Source: Hyphomicrobiales bacterium
GTDB taxonomy: Bacteria; Pseudomonadota; Alphaproteobacteria; Rhizobiales; Rhizobiaceae
Assembly (NCBI GenBank): GCA_900466875.1
Contig: UBNQ01000025.1
Span: 1 to 64,000, forward strand
Direction of reading: 5' to 3'
Length of the DNA stretch: 64,000 nt
The position numbers and the translations under genes were made by a program. Below, piece by piece: positions 38,699-47,613 of the stretch; position 1 is the stretch's first letter; every line of letters begins with the position of its first letter. The notes beneath the pieces are model-generated. The model saw nothing but the letters and a program-made list of their open reading frames with translations, was not told where the DNA came from and made no database searches.

Positions 38699-39532
38699 TC
38701 AGGCCGCGGCGCGCGAGACGAGCATGGTTCGGATGAAGGTGGCGATGAAGGTTGCCGTCATCAGAAGCACGATGGTAGGGGCAGGGGCGCTGTCGAGGAA
38801 GAAGCTTAGATATATGCCGCCAAGCGAGCAGCCCAGCGCCACCACGACAGCCGTAATCAGCATGGTGGTGAAGCGTCGCGTTAGCAGGAAGGCGATTGCG
38901 CCGGGGGCGATGAGCAAAGCCACCGAGAGGATGATGCCGATCGCCTTCAAGGCTCCGACGACAGTCAGCGACAGAACGGCAAGCAGGCCGTAATGCAGGA
39001 TGCGGGTCGGCAGGCCGATCGCCTTGGCGTGCTGTTCGTCGAAGGCATGCACCAAAAGGTCCTTGCGGAAGATGACGAGGAAGATGGTGGAGGCGATGGC
39101 GATCACCGTCGTCTCGATCAGGTCCTGCGGCAGGATGCCGAGCATGTCGCCGAACAGGATGTGGTCGAGATGGATGTCGGCCTGAACGTTGACGTAAAGC
39201 ACAAGGCCGAGGCCGAACATGCCGGAAAAGACGATACCAAGCACCGTGTCTTCCTTGATGCGGCTGTTTTCCTTGAGGAAGCCGGTCGCAAGCGCGCAGA
39301 CCATGCCGGCGACGAAGGCACCGATCGATAGGGGGATCGCCAGCATGTAGGCGATGACGACGCCCGGCAGGACCGCGTGGGAGACCGCATCGCCCATCAG
39401 CGACCAGCCCTTGAGGATGAGAAAACAGGAGAGGATCGCCATCGGCAGGGCGATCATCAGCGTCACCGCAAATGCGGTCTGCATGAAATCGATCTGGAAG
39501 GGAAACAGGAGGAGGCCGATCGTGTCGCTCAT
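38699..39532 (-). CDS. sitD: Mn/Fe ABC transporter permease SitD
   Basis: 277-aa inner-membrane permease of the metal-chelate (ABC-3) class. Eight or nine helices; signature FLILKGWSLMGDAVSHAVLPGVV near residue 45 and DEQHAKAIGLPTRILHY in the cytoplasmic loop that meets SitB. Its start overlaps the sitC stop by 4 bases (ATGA). Closes the sitABCD operon; the MarR operators begin right after its stop. Confidence 0.93.
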   Translation of the reverse strand: MSDTIGLLLFPFQIDFMQTAFAVTLMIALPMAILSCFLILKGWSLMGDAVSHAVLPGVVIAYMLAIPLSIGAFVAGMVCALATGFLKENSRIKEDTVLGIVFSGMFGLGLVLYVNVQADIHLDHILFGDMLGILPQDLIETTVIAIASTIFLVIFRKDLLVHAFDEQHAKAIGLPTRILHYGLLAVLSLTVVGALKAIGIILSVALLIAPGAIAFLLTRRFTTMLITAVVVALGCSLGGIYLSFFLDSAPAPTIVLLMTATFIATFIRTMLVSRAAA

Positions 39533-40404
39533 GATGTGCTCCCCGGAGCTGCTTGCTCAAGCGATTTTTTCACGCGGCGGCGGGCGGCGAGCATGCCGTG
39601 CTTGGGCGCAAAAACGAAGGCGACGAGGAAGATGGCCGTCTGCAGAACGACGATGATGCCGCCGGTTGCGCCATCGAGGAAGTAGGAGAGATAGGCGCCG
39701 AGGAAGCTGGTTGCGGCACCGATGCCGAACGCCATGACGATGACGCGCTGGAAACGGTCGGTCAGCAGATAGGCGGTGGCGCCGGGCGTGACGACCATGG
39801 CGATGACGAGGAAGGCGCCGACCGTCTGCATGGCGGCGACTGTGGACGCGGCGAGAAGGGCGAAGAACATCACCTTCAGTGCGTCCGGCTTCAAGCCGAT
39901 CGTGCGGGCGTGGTTTTCGTCGAAGAAGGCGACCATCAGGTCCTTCCATTTCAGCGTCAGGATGACAAGGCTGACCGTGCCGATGATGACGAGTTGCAGC
40001 GTATCGCCGGGGCTGATGGCGAGCACGTTACCCATGACGATCGTCTGGATATCAACCGAGGTCGGCGACAGCGACACCATGAACAGGCCGAGGCCGAAGA
40101 AGGAGGTGAAGATCAGGCCGATGATGGCATCTTCCTTCAGCCGGGTGCGCTGGTTCAGGAACAGCATGGTGAGTGCTGCAAGTCCGCCGGACATGAAGGC
40201 GCCGATTGAAAAGGGGAGGCCGAGCATATAGGCGCCGGCGACACCTGGGACGATCGAATGCGAGAGCGCATCGCCGATCAGCGACCAGCCTTTCAGCATC
40301 AGATAGGCGGAGAGAAAACCGCAGACGCCGCCGACCAGGGCCGAGACCCAGATGGCATTCAGCATGTAGCTGTAGGTGAAAGGTTCAAGAAGCGTCTGGA
40401 GCAT
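39529..40404 (-). CDS. sitC: Mn/Fe ABC transporter permease SitC
   Basis: 291-aa ABC-3 permease, partner of Sit[25 protein letters not shown] and [20 protein letters not shown]. The start at 40404 ([17 protein letters not shown]) falls inside the end of sitB (20-base overlap), a tight arrangement usual in this operon. The frame is open upstream but it lies in the sitB coding sequence. Confidence 0.93.
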   Translation of the reverse strand: MLQTLLEPFTYSYMLNAIWVSALVGGVCGFLSAYLMLKGWSLIGDALSHSIVPGVAGAYMLGLPFSIGAFMSGGLAALTMLFLNQRTRLKEDAIIGLIFTSFFGLGLFMVSLSPTSVDIQTIVMGNVLAISPGDTLQLVIIGTVSLVILTLKWKDLMVAFFDENHARTIGLKPDALKVMFFALLAASTVAAMQTVGAFLVIAMVVTPGATAYLLTDRFQRVIVMAFGIGAATSFLGAYLSYFLDGATGGIIVVLQTAIFLVAFVFAPKHGMLAARRRVKKSLEQAAPGSTS

Positions 40405-41299
40405 CGATGCCGTCCTTCTTCTTCTTTTTCCGTACCTTGGCTTTCTGGGTGCCGTTCCCGTAGGTGACGAAGGGGCGTTCGTCATCGGTGATGACCTTGA
40501 CGTGGCGCGGGTCCTCGTCGTCATGCAGGTCGGCGCCGCCGAGAATGAAGTGGCGCAGCACGCCGCCGAAAGCCTTTTCCAGATTGGCCTCGTTGAACGT
40601 GTCGGCCGTTTTGCCATAGGCGATGACGGTGCCCTTGACGAAGACGGTGCGGTCGCAGAAATCCGGCACGCTGCCGAGATTGTGGGTGGAGACGAGCATC
40701 ACGCGGCCTTCGTCACGCAGGGCCTTGAGCAGTGTGATGATCTGTTCCTCGGTGGTCACGTCGACGCCGGTAAAAGGCTCGTCGAGCAGGATGACCTGGC
40801 CTTCCTGGGCGAGCGCGCGGGCGAGGAAGACACGCTTGCGCTGGCCGCCGGAAAGTTCGCCAATCTGACGCTTGCGGTATTCCAGCATGTTCACCCGCTT
40901 CAGCGCTTCGGTGACCATGTCGTGGTCGCGGCGGGAGGGAATGCGGAGAAAGTTCATGTGGCCGTAGCGGCCCATCATCACCACGTCTTCGACAAGGACC
41001 GGAAAGTTCCAGTCGACCTCTTCGGATTGCGGCACATAGGCGACGAGGTTCTTTTTCAGCGCCTCACGTGCCGGCATGCCGAGGATCTGGACCGAGCCTT
41101 CGGTCAGCGTAACAAAGCCCATGATCGCCTTGAAAAGGGTCGACTTGCCGGCGCCATTGACGCCGACAAGTGCTGTAATCGTACCCTTGGGAACTTCGAA
41201 GCTGGCATGTTTCAGCGCCGTGTGGCCGTTGCGGTAGGCGACGCTGACATTGTCGAGCTTGAGACCGATAGTGGCCGGCTTCATCTTCCCCATCATCAT
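40385..41299 (-). CDS. sitB: Mn/Fe ABC transporter ATPase SitB
   Basis: 304 aa. Walker [11 protein letters not shown]-loop [19 protein letters not shown] (typical of metal-uptake ATPases), signature [14 protein letters not shown], Walker [13 protein letters not shown], and H-loop STHNLGS. A C-terminal tail of about 40 residues beyond the usual end is rich in Lys and Asp ([14 protein letters not shown]). Its start overlaps the sitA stop by 4 bases. Confidence 0.93.
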   Translation of the reverse strand: MMMGKMKPATIGLKLDNVSVAYRNGHTALKHASFEVPKGTITALVGVNGAGKSTLFKAIMGFVTLTEGSVQILGMPAREALKKNLVAYVPQSEEVDWNFPVLVEDVVMMGRYGHMNFLRIPSRRDHDMVTEALKRVNMLEYRKRQIGELSGGQRKRVFLARALAQEGQVILLDEPFTGVDVTTEEQIITLLKALRDEGRVMLVSTHNLGSVPDFCDRTVFVKGTVIAYGKTADTFNEANLEKAFGGVLRHFILGGADLHDDEDPRHVKVITDDERPFVTYGNGTQKAKVRKKKKKDGIDAPDAS

Positions 41300-42195
41300 T
41301 GCGCCAGACCTTTCGCGATCGTCTCGGAGGTGACACGCAGGAGGTCGAGGTAAGTCGGAACGGGGCCGTCGGCTTCGCTCAGCGAGTCGACGTAGAGAAC
41401 CCCGCCATAGGCTGCGCCAGTTTCCGAGGCGACCTGTTTTGCCGGCTTGTCGGAGACGGTGCTTTCGGAAAAGATCACCTTCACATCATGCTCGCGCATG
41501 GCATCGATGACGGCGCGCACCTGTTGCGGCGTGCCCTGGCTGTCGGCATTGACCGGCCAGAGATACAGTTCCTTGAGGCCGAAATCGCGGGCGAGATAGG
41601 AAAAGGCGCCTTCGCTCGTCACCAGCCAGCGATGGTTTTCCGGCAGTTTGGCCAGTTCATCGCGGATCGGCTGGGCCTGTGCGCGTATCTTGTCCGTATA
41701 GGCCTTGGCATTGGCGGCATAGGTTTCCGCGTTGGCCGGGTCGATCTCGGTCAGGCCCTTGCGGATGTTTTCGACATAGATGACGGCGTTTTCCGGCGAC
41801 ATCCAGGAATGCGGATTGGGCTTGCCCTCATAGGCGCCGCCGGCAATCGACATGGGGGTGACGCCGTCGGACACGGTGACGTTTTTCACATCTCCCAGAT
41901 TTTTCAGGAAACGTTCGAACCAGAGTTCGAGATTTAGGCCGTTGCGTAGGACCAGATCCGCGTCACGTGCGCGCAGCAGGTCGCGCGGTGTCGGCTGGTA
42001 GTTATGGATCTCGGCGCCGGGCTTGGTGATGCTTTCTACATCGGCGGCGTCGCCGGCAACATTCTTCGCCATATCGGCGATAATGGTGAAGGTGGTGACG
42101 ACCTTCGGCTTTTCCTGGGCCAGAGCGGTGAGGGGCAGGCTAATCACGCCGGCGAGGAGGCCGGTACCTAGGCATGCAATTCTCAGAAACGACAT
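41296..42195 (-). CDS. sitA: Mn/Fe-binding protein SitA
   Basis: Periplasmic metal-binding protein of the cluster A-I (ZnuA/SitA) family, 299 aa, signal peptide residues 1-27. Metal ligands by alignment with MntC/SitA: His64 ([10 protein letters not shown]), His129 (NPHSWMSP), Glu195 (TSEGAFSY) and Asp270 (LYVDSLS). The His/His/Glu/Asp set and the lack of a His-rich loop favour Mn(II)/Fe(II) over Zn(II). The start at 42195 is preferred because the extra upstream codons run into a Mur-like box. Repression by the Mur (Fur-family manganese) regulator is expected. Confidence 0.93.
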   Translation of the reverse strand: MSFLRIACLGTGLLAGVISLPLTALAQEKPKVVTTFTIIADMAKNVAGDAADVESITKPGAEIHNYQPTPRDLLRARDADLVLRNGLNLELWFERFLKNLGDVKNVTVSDGVTPMSIAGGAYEGKPNPHSWMSPENAVIYVENIRKGLTEIDPANAETYAANAKAYTDKIRAQAQPIRDELAKLPENHRWLVTSEGAFSYLARDFGLKELYLWPVNADSQGTPQQVRAVIDAMREHDVKVIFSESTVSDKPAKQVASETGAAYGGVLYVDSLSEADGPVPTYLDLLRVTSETIAKGLAQ

Positions 42196-42214
42196 ACGTG
42201 ATCCGTTATTGCTG

Positions 42215-42231
42215 TTGCAAATCATTCGCAA
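42215..42231. promoter_or_regulatory. Mur-type (Fur-family) operator, copy 1
   Basis: TTGCAAATCATTCGCAA, a palindrome of the form TTGC-AAT-ATT-GCAA, 20 bases upstream of the sitA start. An identical copy is 53 bp away. In rhizobia such sites bind Mur with manganese. Confidence 0.8.
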
Positions 42232-42267
42232 TTTAACCTAGCGGTAAAAATCGATCTGTCAATGCTA

Positions 42268-42284
42268 TTGCAAATCATTCGCAA
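42268..42284. promoter_or_regulatory. Mur-type (Fur-family) operator, copy 2
   Basis: Second identical TTGCAAATCATTCGCAA. The two copies bracket the likely sitA promoter. Confidence 0.8.
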
Positions 42285-42421
42285 CAAGTTCGGAATCCCA
42301 TTTTGGAACGGTGGCCTGACAAATCCGCTTAAAGTTTCTTCAATAAGATTGGGCGAATATGCCCCCCATAATTCTACTGTGTATTGCGTAACTGGAGTTT
42401 GAGCATGCCGGGTGTTGGCGA

Positions 42422-43732
42422 ATGAAGATCCGGCTGTCGAAGAAATTCGTCTTCCTTCTCAGCGGCGCGCTGGTTCTTTGTGGCGCGAGCGGATCGGCAG
42501 CGGTTCTGATCGGTACCGAAAAGATTCTCGGTCCTTCCTATAAAACCATCAACGGTTTGACCTGCACGACGCTGCAGACGCAGAAAATGCGTCGCGACGG
42601 AAGCATCTGGGTGCGCAAATACGTGACCAGCGATCAGGGTGGCGACGGGCTCGCGCGGCTGAAAACGGCTTTGCGCGTCGCGCGGGCGGTGCAGGAAAAG
42701 GAAAAGGCCGGTCTCGTGCAGGTCGCGATGATAGACAGTGCCGGACCCAAGGACCCTGCCGAAATGCGCGGCCGGGCGATTGCCGCGCAGGTGGTTTATA
42801 TTCCAGATCCCGGCAAGATGCCGTCAGGGGCGCAGAGCGAAAGTTACTCCGGTTATTATCTCGACGGTGCGCCGGGTGCCAACGGCCATTTTTACGGTAT
42901 GCGGGTCGATCTTCCATTGGAAGATATCGAACATCTGGATGCGCATCTGACCGACAAGGCAGACTGTCTCGATCCGGCGGCTCCCGAGGGCAGCGAGGCG
43001 GCCAAGGCCGAGCCGAAGGCGGCTTCAGGGCACGGCGCGCCTGCGGGCGGCGGCGAGAAAGCTGCCGGCCATGGTGCCGCGCCGGCAACCGAAGATGCCA
43101 GCGGCGGCAAGGCTGAAGGCGGTGACGAGGAGGTTGCCGCGGTTGAAAGCGGCGGTTTCCTCAGTTCGATTACCGGAATGGTTTTCGGCGCGAAAGAGGA
43201 GGCCGCTGGCGGTCACGCTGGGGCAGGGCAGGGCGAAGAAAAAGCTGCGGTTGAAGGCGATAAGGCTGATGCGCCTGTCGCGGAAAGCCATGGCGCGCCG
43301 GTTGCCAAATCCGACAGCTCTGCTGCTGCCGAAAAGCCTGCCGAAGCGAAAAGTTTTCTCGATCAGGCCAAGGATATGATCCTTGGAAGTTCCACCGAAA
43401 AGTCGGCTGTTGCCGAGCAAACGGAAGCCAAGGCAGATGCCCAGCAGGCGTCGATGCCTACCGAACCCGCACGTGAACCGAGAACGACTGCCGAGGGTGG
43501 CAAGGGCTGGTCCAAGTCGGATGCCGCTGACGAAGTTCATTCGGGAACGTCGGTCGAGGCCGAAGGCCAGCCGGGGGCTGGTGCAGAGGCGGCCCAAGCT
43601 GGCGCTCAGGCCGGTTCACAGCCCGCAACTGCCGGCGAAAACGATGCCGACACTGCCGGTGCCGCTTGGCTGGAAAAATTCCGGGCTCAGCAGGCAGTGC
43701 CTGCGGCGGATGGTGCCAAACCGGCGCATTGA
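42422..43732 (+). CDS. membrane-anchored protein with long Ala/Glu/Gly-rich tail, function unknown
   Basis: I do not recognise this gene. 436 aa. One N-terminal hydrophobic helix (8-31), then a folded-looking region of about 35-185 with two cysteines (LTCTTL, DCLDP) and SYSGYYLDGAPGANGHFYGM, and a low-complexity tail (185-436) made largely of Ala, Glu, Gly, Lys. Two amphipathic islands interrupt the tail: GFLSSITGMVFGAKEE (about 244-259) and SFLDQAKDMILGSSTE (about 314-329), which look like repeats of one short motif. Orientation suggests an inner-membrane anchor with the rest in the periplasm. The ATG at 42422 is taken as start; ribosome site weak. Not clearly linked to sitABCD, which is divergent. 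The tail could be a spacer in a cell-envelope protein. Confidence 0.7.
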   Translation: MKIRLSKKFVFLLSGALVLCGASGSAAVLIGTEKILGPSYKTINGLTCTTLQTQKMRRDGSIWVRKYVTSDQGGDGLARLKTALRVARAVQEKEKAGLVQVAMIDSAGPKDPAEMRGRAIAAQVVYIPDPGKMPSGAQSESYSGYYLDGAPGANGHFYGMRVDLPLEDIEHLDAHLTDKADCLDPAAPEGSEAAKAEPKAASGHGAPAGGGEKAAGHGAAPATEDASGGKAEGGDEEVAAVESGGFLSSITGMVFGAKEEAAGGHAGAGQGEEKAAVEGDKADAPVAESHGAPVAKSDSSAAAEKPAEAKSFLDQAKDMILGSSTEKSAVAEQTEAKADAQQASMPTEPAREPRTTAEGGKGWSKSDAADEVHSGTSVEAEGQPGAGAEAAQAGAQAGSQPATAGENDADTAGAAWLEKFRAQQAVPAADGAKPAH

Positions 43733-43808
43733 CAGAGGGTGCATGGCCGTTCAGCTTAATAGCTTCAGTCGTATGGACGGCAGCTGTTGATGCTGGGAAC
43801 TCGGCGAT

Positions 43809-44294
43809 ATGACCCGCCTAATAATCATGATCGGCTGCATTGTACTCATGACGGTTGCAGCTTGCACTCGATCGGATCAGGATGCTGAAAGGCTGAGGAC
43901 CCGTCTTGAGGCGTTGCCGGTTGGAAATGTTCTGGCAGTTGGGAATGTTGCCGGACGCAAGGCAATCGCCACATGCCTCCTCGGTCCTTATATGGATAGA
44001 TTGCCGCCGGATGCGCCGCAAGCAGAGCGCGTCAACGCATATCTTAAATCAATAAATTACGTTGCCGATGAGGGAATTTGGTCTCTCATCAGGGTGATGC
44101 CCGAGGCCGTGCAGGTTTTGCAATTCCACCGCTCATCTGAACTTGATCTCGCTTCATCCAGCCTCGTTGCTAAAATGGATACGGTCGCCATTCCTCTAGG
44201 CTTCGTCGCTACCACTTGTGTGACGGGTTCAGAGGCATGGTTTGCCAAAATCAGCTACGAAGACAGAAACTATGTGATCCTTGGACGACGCTAG
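43809..44294 (+). CDS. small predicted lipoprotein, function unknown
   Basis: 161 aa. Signal peptide 1-18 with lipobox LMTVAAC (Cys19), so it is probably attached to a membrane facing the periplasm. The mature part has no recognised domain: RLRTRLEALPVGNVLAVGNVAGRKAIATCLLGPYMDRLP, and a C-terminal region with a second Cys pair (TTCVTGSE). Codon and base composition look less GC-rich than the neighbours. It is 76 bases downstream of the Ala-rich gene in the same direction and may be co-transcribed with it. A terminator overlaps its stop codon. Confidence 0.7.
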   Translation: MTRLIIMIGCIVLMTVAACTRSDQDAERLRTRLEALPVGNVLAVGNVAGRKAIATCLLGPYMDRLPPDAPQAERVNAYLKSINYVADEGIWSLIRVMPEAVQVLQFHRSSELDLASSSLVAKMDTVAIPLGFVATTCVTGSEAWFAKISYEDRNYVILGRR

Positions 44295-44321
44295 GGGCTG
44301 ACGCTTCGCCAGCCCCTTCTT
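44293..44321. terminator. terminator between the lipoprotein gene and lysS
   Basis: AGGGGCTG and CAGCCCCT form an 8-bp stem with a 9-nt loop, followed by TTCTTAG. It starts within the stop codon of the lipoprotein gene and lies just past the lysS stop on the minus strand. Confidence 0.7.
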
Positions 44322-44326
44322 AGTCC

Positions 44327-45823
44327 TCAATCCGCCTTGTTGCGACGCGCCGGGAAGAGAATGACGTCGCGGATGGATGGGGCGTTGGTGAGCAGCATGA
44401 TGAGGCGGTCGACGCCGATGCCGAGGCCGCCGGCCGGGGGCATGCCCTGGTCGATCGCATCGAGGAATTCGTCGTCGAGCTGCTTGTCCTTTTCGCCGCG
44501 GGCGTGTGCCTGTTCCAGCTGCTCGACCATGCGCTTGCGCTGTTCTTCCGGGTCGTTCAGCTCGGAAAACGCGTTGCCGACTTCCCAGGCGTTGCAATAG
44601 GTCTCGAAACGCTCGACGAGGCGCGGCTCGCCCGGCACTTCCTTGGCAAAGGGCGAGATATCTTTGGGAAAATGGGTGACGTGGCTTGGCTGGATCAGCG
44701 TGCCTTCGACCTTCTCTTCAAAGATGAAGGCAAGGCATTCGCCCCAGGTCCAGTCCTTCTCGACCTCGAAACCGGCAGCCTTGGCGGCGGCACGTGCTTC
44801 TTCATCCGTCTTGATCGACAGGAAGTCGATGCCGGTCGCTTCCTTGACGGCGTCGGGCATGGGAACGCGCTTGAACGGACCCTTGAAGGAAATCTGCTTG
44901 TCGCCGAAGGTGATGTCCGGGGTGCCATGGATCGAAACGGCGAGCGTCTCGAACAGCCGCTCGACGAGCGCCATGACGTCCTCGTAATCGGCATAGGCCC
45001 AGTAGCACTCCATCATGGTGAATTCAGGATTGTGCCGGGTGGAAACGCCTTCGTTGCGGAAGTTGCGGTTGATCTCGAAAACCTTGTCGGACAGGCCGGA
45101 AACCAGGGTGCGCTTCAGGAACAGTTCGGGTGCGATGCGCAGGTACATGTCCTGCTTTAGCGTGTTGTGGTAGGTCTTGAACGGGTCTGCGGTCGCGCCG
45201 CCGTAAATCGTCTGGAGCATCGGGGTTTCAACTTCGAGGAAGTTCTCACCCTCCATGAAGTGGCGGATGCCGGAGACGATCTTCGAACGCTGCTGGAAAC
45301 GTAGCTTCGATTCCTCATTGGTCATGATGTCGAGATGACGCTTGCGGTAGCGGATCTCGATGTCGGAGACGCCATGCCACTTTTCCGGCATCGGCAGCAG
45401 CGTCTTCGTCAGCATGGTGATTTCTTTGGCGTTGATCGACAGTTCGCCACGCTTGGTGCGGCGCACGGTGCCGGTGACGCCGATGATGTCGCCGATGTCG
45501 ATCAGCGCCAGCATGTCGCGCGCTTCTTCCGGCGTAACGTCCTTGTGGGAGAAGATCTGGATCTTGCCGGATGCATCATGGATGTCCATGAACATGCCCG
45601 AGTTGCGCGAGGAATACACGCGGCCGGCGACGATGACGGTATCTTCGGTTTCCGTATCCGGCTCCAGCGCTTCGTATTTGGCCGAGAGTTCCGCATTGGT
45701 CATGCTGCGGTGGAAATGCGCCGGATAGACGTCGCCGACGGTCTCGCGCAGTTTTGCAAGTTTCTGGCGGCGCACTTCGGTGGCGTCTGAGGAAAGGGCG
45801 GTTTCGGTCTTCGTGTCGGTCAT
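44327..45823 (-). CDS. lysS: lysyl-tRNA synthetase, class II
   Basis: Charges tRNA-Lys. 498 aa. N-terminal OB-fold anticodon domain about 60-150 (VIVAGRVYSSRNSGMFMDIHD); class II motif 1 near FMEGENFLEVETPML, motif 2 NRNFRNEGVSTRHNPEFTMME, motif 3 GLGIGVDRLIMLLTN. All three motifs are intact. The start at 45823 (MTDTKTETALS) has AGGAT upstream and matches rhizobial lengths; an ATG eight codons earlier is possible. Next upstream gene on the strand is gltX, separated by the palindromic element at 45874-46002. Confidence 0.95.
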   Translation of the reverse strand: MTDTKTETALSSDATEVRRQKLAKLRETVGDVYPAHFHRSMTNAELSAKYEALEPDTETEDTVIVAGRVYSSRNSGMFMDIHDASGKIQIFSHKDVTPEEARDMLALIDIGDIIGVTGTVRRTKRGELSINAKEITMLTKTLLPMPEKWHGVSDIEIRYRKRHLDIMTNEESKLRFQQRSKIVSGIRHFMEGENFLEVETPMLQTIYGGATADPFKTYHNTLKQDMYLRIAPELFLKRTLVSGLSDKVFEINRNFRNEGVSTRHNPEFTMMECYWAYADYEDVMALVERLFETLAVSIHGTPDITFGDKQISFKGPFKRVPMPDAVKEATGIDFLSIKTDEEARAAAKAAGFEVEKDWTWGECLAFIFEEKVEGTLIQPSHVTHFPKDISPFAKEVPGEPRLVERFETYCNAWEVGNAFSELNDPEEQRKRMVEQLEQAHARGEKDKQLDDEFLDAIDQGMPPAGGLGIGVDRLIMLLTNAPSIRDVILFPARRNKAD

Positions 45824-45873
45824 CGTGTTCAAATCCTGTTGCGGCATGGCCGCGTCGGCCAGAGGTCTCCGTA

Positions 45874-46002
45874 TCCCTCATTCCTGTGCTTGTCACAGGA
45901 ATCCAGTGCGCCCAAGTCTTTGGGCGCGAGAGACTTAATGCATTCTTTCACGGCGCAGACGCGCCGTGGCTGGATTCCTGTGACGAGCACAGGAATGAGG
46001 GA
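45874..46002. repeat. 129-bp palindromic element with 33-nt inverted ends
   Basis: Left end 45874-45906 and right end 45970-46002 are inverted copies matching at 32 of 33 positions (outer part TCCCTCATTCCTGTGC). Inside are two hairpins: GCGCCCAA-GTCT-TTGGGCGC (45908-45927) and CACGGCGC-AGAC-GCGCCGTG (45949-45968). The whole can fold as one long cruciform or RNA. It has no coding frame. It lies between gltX and lysS and may act as a terminator or RNA processing site. Confidence 0.85.
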
Positions 46003-46029
46003 GAAGAGTTTGGCTCTCCTCCGCAGTCT

Positions 46030-47487
46030 CTACTTCCCGTCGCCCACCATGGACGAAACCACGGTTGCTGCAATCTTCAAACGCTGGCGCACGACCGAGC
46101 GGCCGAGGATGGCCATCGAATCGAACAGCGGCAACGAGCGCTGCGAGCCGGACATGGCGATGAAGAGCGGCGGGGTGACGATGCGGAGTTTCTTCTCCAG
46201 CTTGTCGGCAACGGCGCGCAGTTCCGCGTCGATCGCCTCGACATTCCACTCGATCATCTTTTCGATGTCGGCCTGGACCGTGTTGATGATCAAAAGCGTG
46301 TCTTCCGCAGACGTCTTCAGGCCCGCGAACGAGGCCGGTGTCAGGCCGACATCGGCTGCTAGCAGGAAGCCAGCGAGGTTCGGCAGGTCGCCGAGCTTGG
46401 TGATGCGGCTCTGCGAGTGCAGCAGGCCCTGCTTCAGGCGGTCGTTTTCCATGGCCCATTCGAGCGTGCGGGCAACGAATTCCTCCGGCGTCAGCTTTTC
46501 ACGCAGCCAGCGGCCATTCAGCCATTCCAGCTTCTGCAGGTCGAAGATGGCACCGGCCTTGGACAGGGCTTCCGGATCGAATTTTCCGCCCAGTTCTTCC
46601 ATGGTCAGCAGTTCTTCGCCTTCGGCGATCTGCACGAAGAACAGGCCGAGGAAGTTCATCAGGGCTTCCGGCAGGTAGCCGAGGGCCGAGTAATAGGAAA
46701 TCGAGGTCGGGTTCTTGCGCTTGGAAAGCTTCGACTTGTCGGCATTTCTCATGAGGGAGAGATGCATCCAGACCGGGGCTTCCCAGCCGAAATAACGGTA
46801 AAGCAGTATGTGCTTGGGCACCGATGCCAGCCACTCCTCGCCGCGGGCGACGTGGGTGATCTTCATCAGGTGGTCGTCGATGACGTTGGCCATGTGATAG
46901 GTCGGCATGCCGTCGCCCTTGATGAGCACCTGCATGTCAACCGAATCCCAAGGGATCGACACGTCGCCGTAAACGCCGTCGGTGAAATCGCAGGAGCCCT
47001 CGGTCGGGATTTTCATGCGCACGACGGAGCTTTCGCCGGCGGCCATCTTCGACGTGACTTCCTCGGCCGTCAGATGCAGGCAAAGGCCGTCGTATTTCGG
47101 CGGCTTGCCGGCGGCGCGCTGGCCTTCGCGCATCTGCTCAAGCCGCTCCGGCGTGCAGAAGCAGCGGAAGGCGTGGCCCTTGTCGAGCAGGTCCTGCGCG
47201 TAGGGCTGGTACATGTCCTTGCGCTCGGACTGGCGGTAAGGACCGTAGGGGCCTCCGACATCCGGGCCTTCCGACCATTTGAGACCCGTCCATTTCAGCG
47301 CATCCAGAACCCGTTCCTCGAATTCGAGCGTCGAGCGGGTGGCATCGGTATCCTCGATGCGCAGGATGAACTCGCCGCCATTCTTCTGGGCAAAGAGGTA
47401 GTTGAAAAGGGCGATATAGGCGGTGCCGACATGCGGCTCGCCGGTGGGCGAGGGGGCGATGCGGACACGTGGGGTCGGATTGATCAT
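46030..47487 (-). CDS. gltX: glutamyl-tRNA synthetase
   Basis: Charges tRNA-Glu (and in many alphaproteobacteria, as a first step, tRNA-Gln). 485 aa. Class I: HIGH motif as PHVG in RIAPSPTGEPHVGTAYIAL, and KMSKS as KLSKR in DKSKLSKRKNPTS. The zinc-finger-like segment FRCFCTPERLEQM is present. Rhizobia usually carry two GltX paralogs, one of which is non-discriminating or glutaminyl-specific; which one this is cannot be told here. Downstream on the same strand: the palindromic element then lysS. Confidence 0.93.
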   Translation of the reverse strand: MINPTPRVRIAPSPTGEPHVGTAYIALFNYLFAQKNGGEFILRIEDTDATRSTLEFEERVLDALKWTGLKWSEGPDVGGPYGPYRQSERKDMYQPYAQDLLDKGHAFRCFCTPERLEQMREGQRAAGKPPKYDGLCLHLTAEEVTSKMAAGESSVVRMKIPTEGSCDFTDGVYGDVSIPWDSVDMQVLIKGDGMPTYHMANVIDDHLMKITHVARGEEWLASVPKHILLYRYFGWEAPVWMHLSLMRNADKSKLSKRKNPTSISYYSALGYLPEALMNFLGLFFVQIAEGEELLTMEELGGKFDPEALSKAGAIFDLQKLEWLNGRWLREKLTPEEFVARTLEWAMENDRLKQGLLHSQSRITKLGDLPNLAGFLLAADVGLTPASFAGLKTSAEDTLLIINTVQADIEKMIEWNVEAIDAELRAVADKLEKKLRIVTPPLFIAMSGSQRSLPLFDSMAILGRSVVRQRLKIAATVVSSMVGDGK

Positions 47488-47613
47488 TGTGCTGCTCTAA
47501 TTCGAGGCGCAACTGGATGCGCCAAGCCTGTTCCGGGAATAGGGATTGGGGCAGGCTTAGGCCATATTCAGGCCGAAGCGTCAAGGTTTTTGGGTAAGTG
47601 TGGCCCCCTGGGG

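Noticed and set aside
42305..42330. GGAAC-N19-TT before the Ala-rich gene
   Set aside because: The spacer is one base longer than the other EcfG promoters here and the -10 element is poor (CGCT), so chance is a fair explanation.
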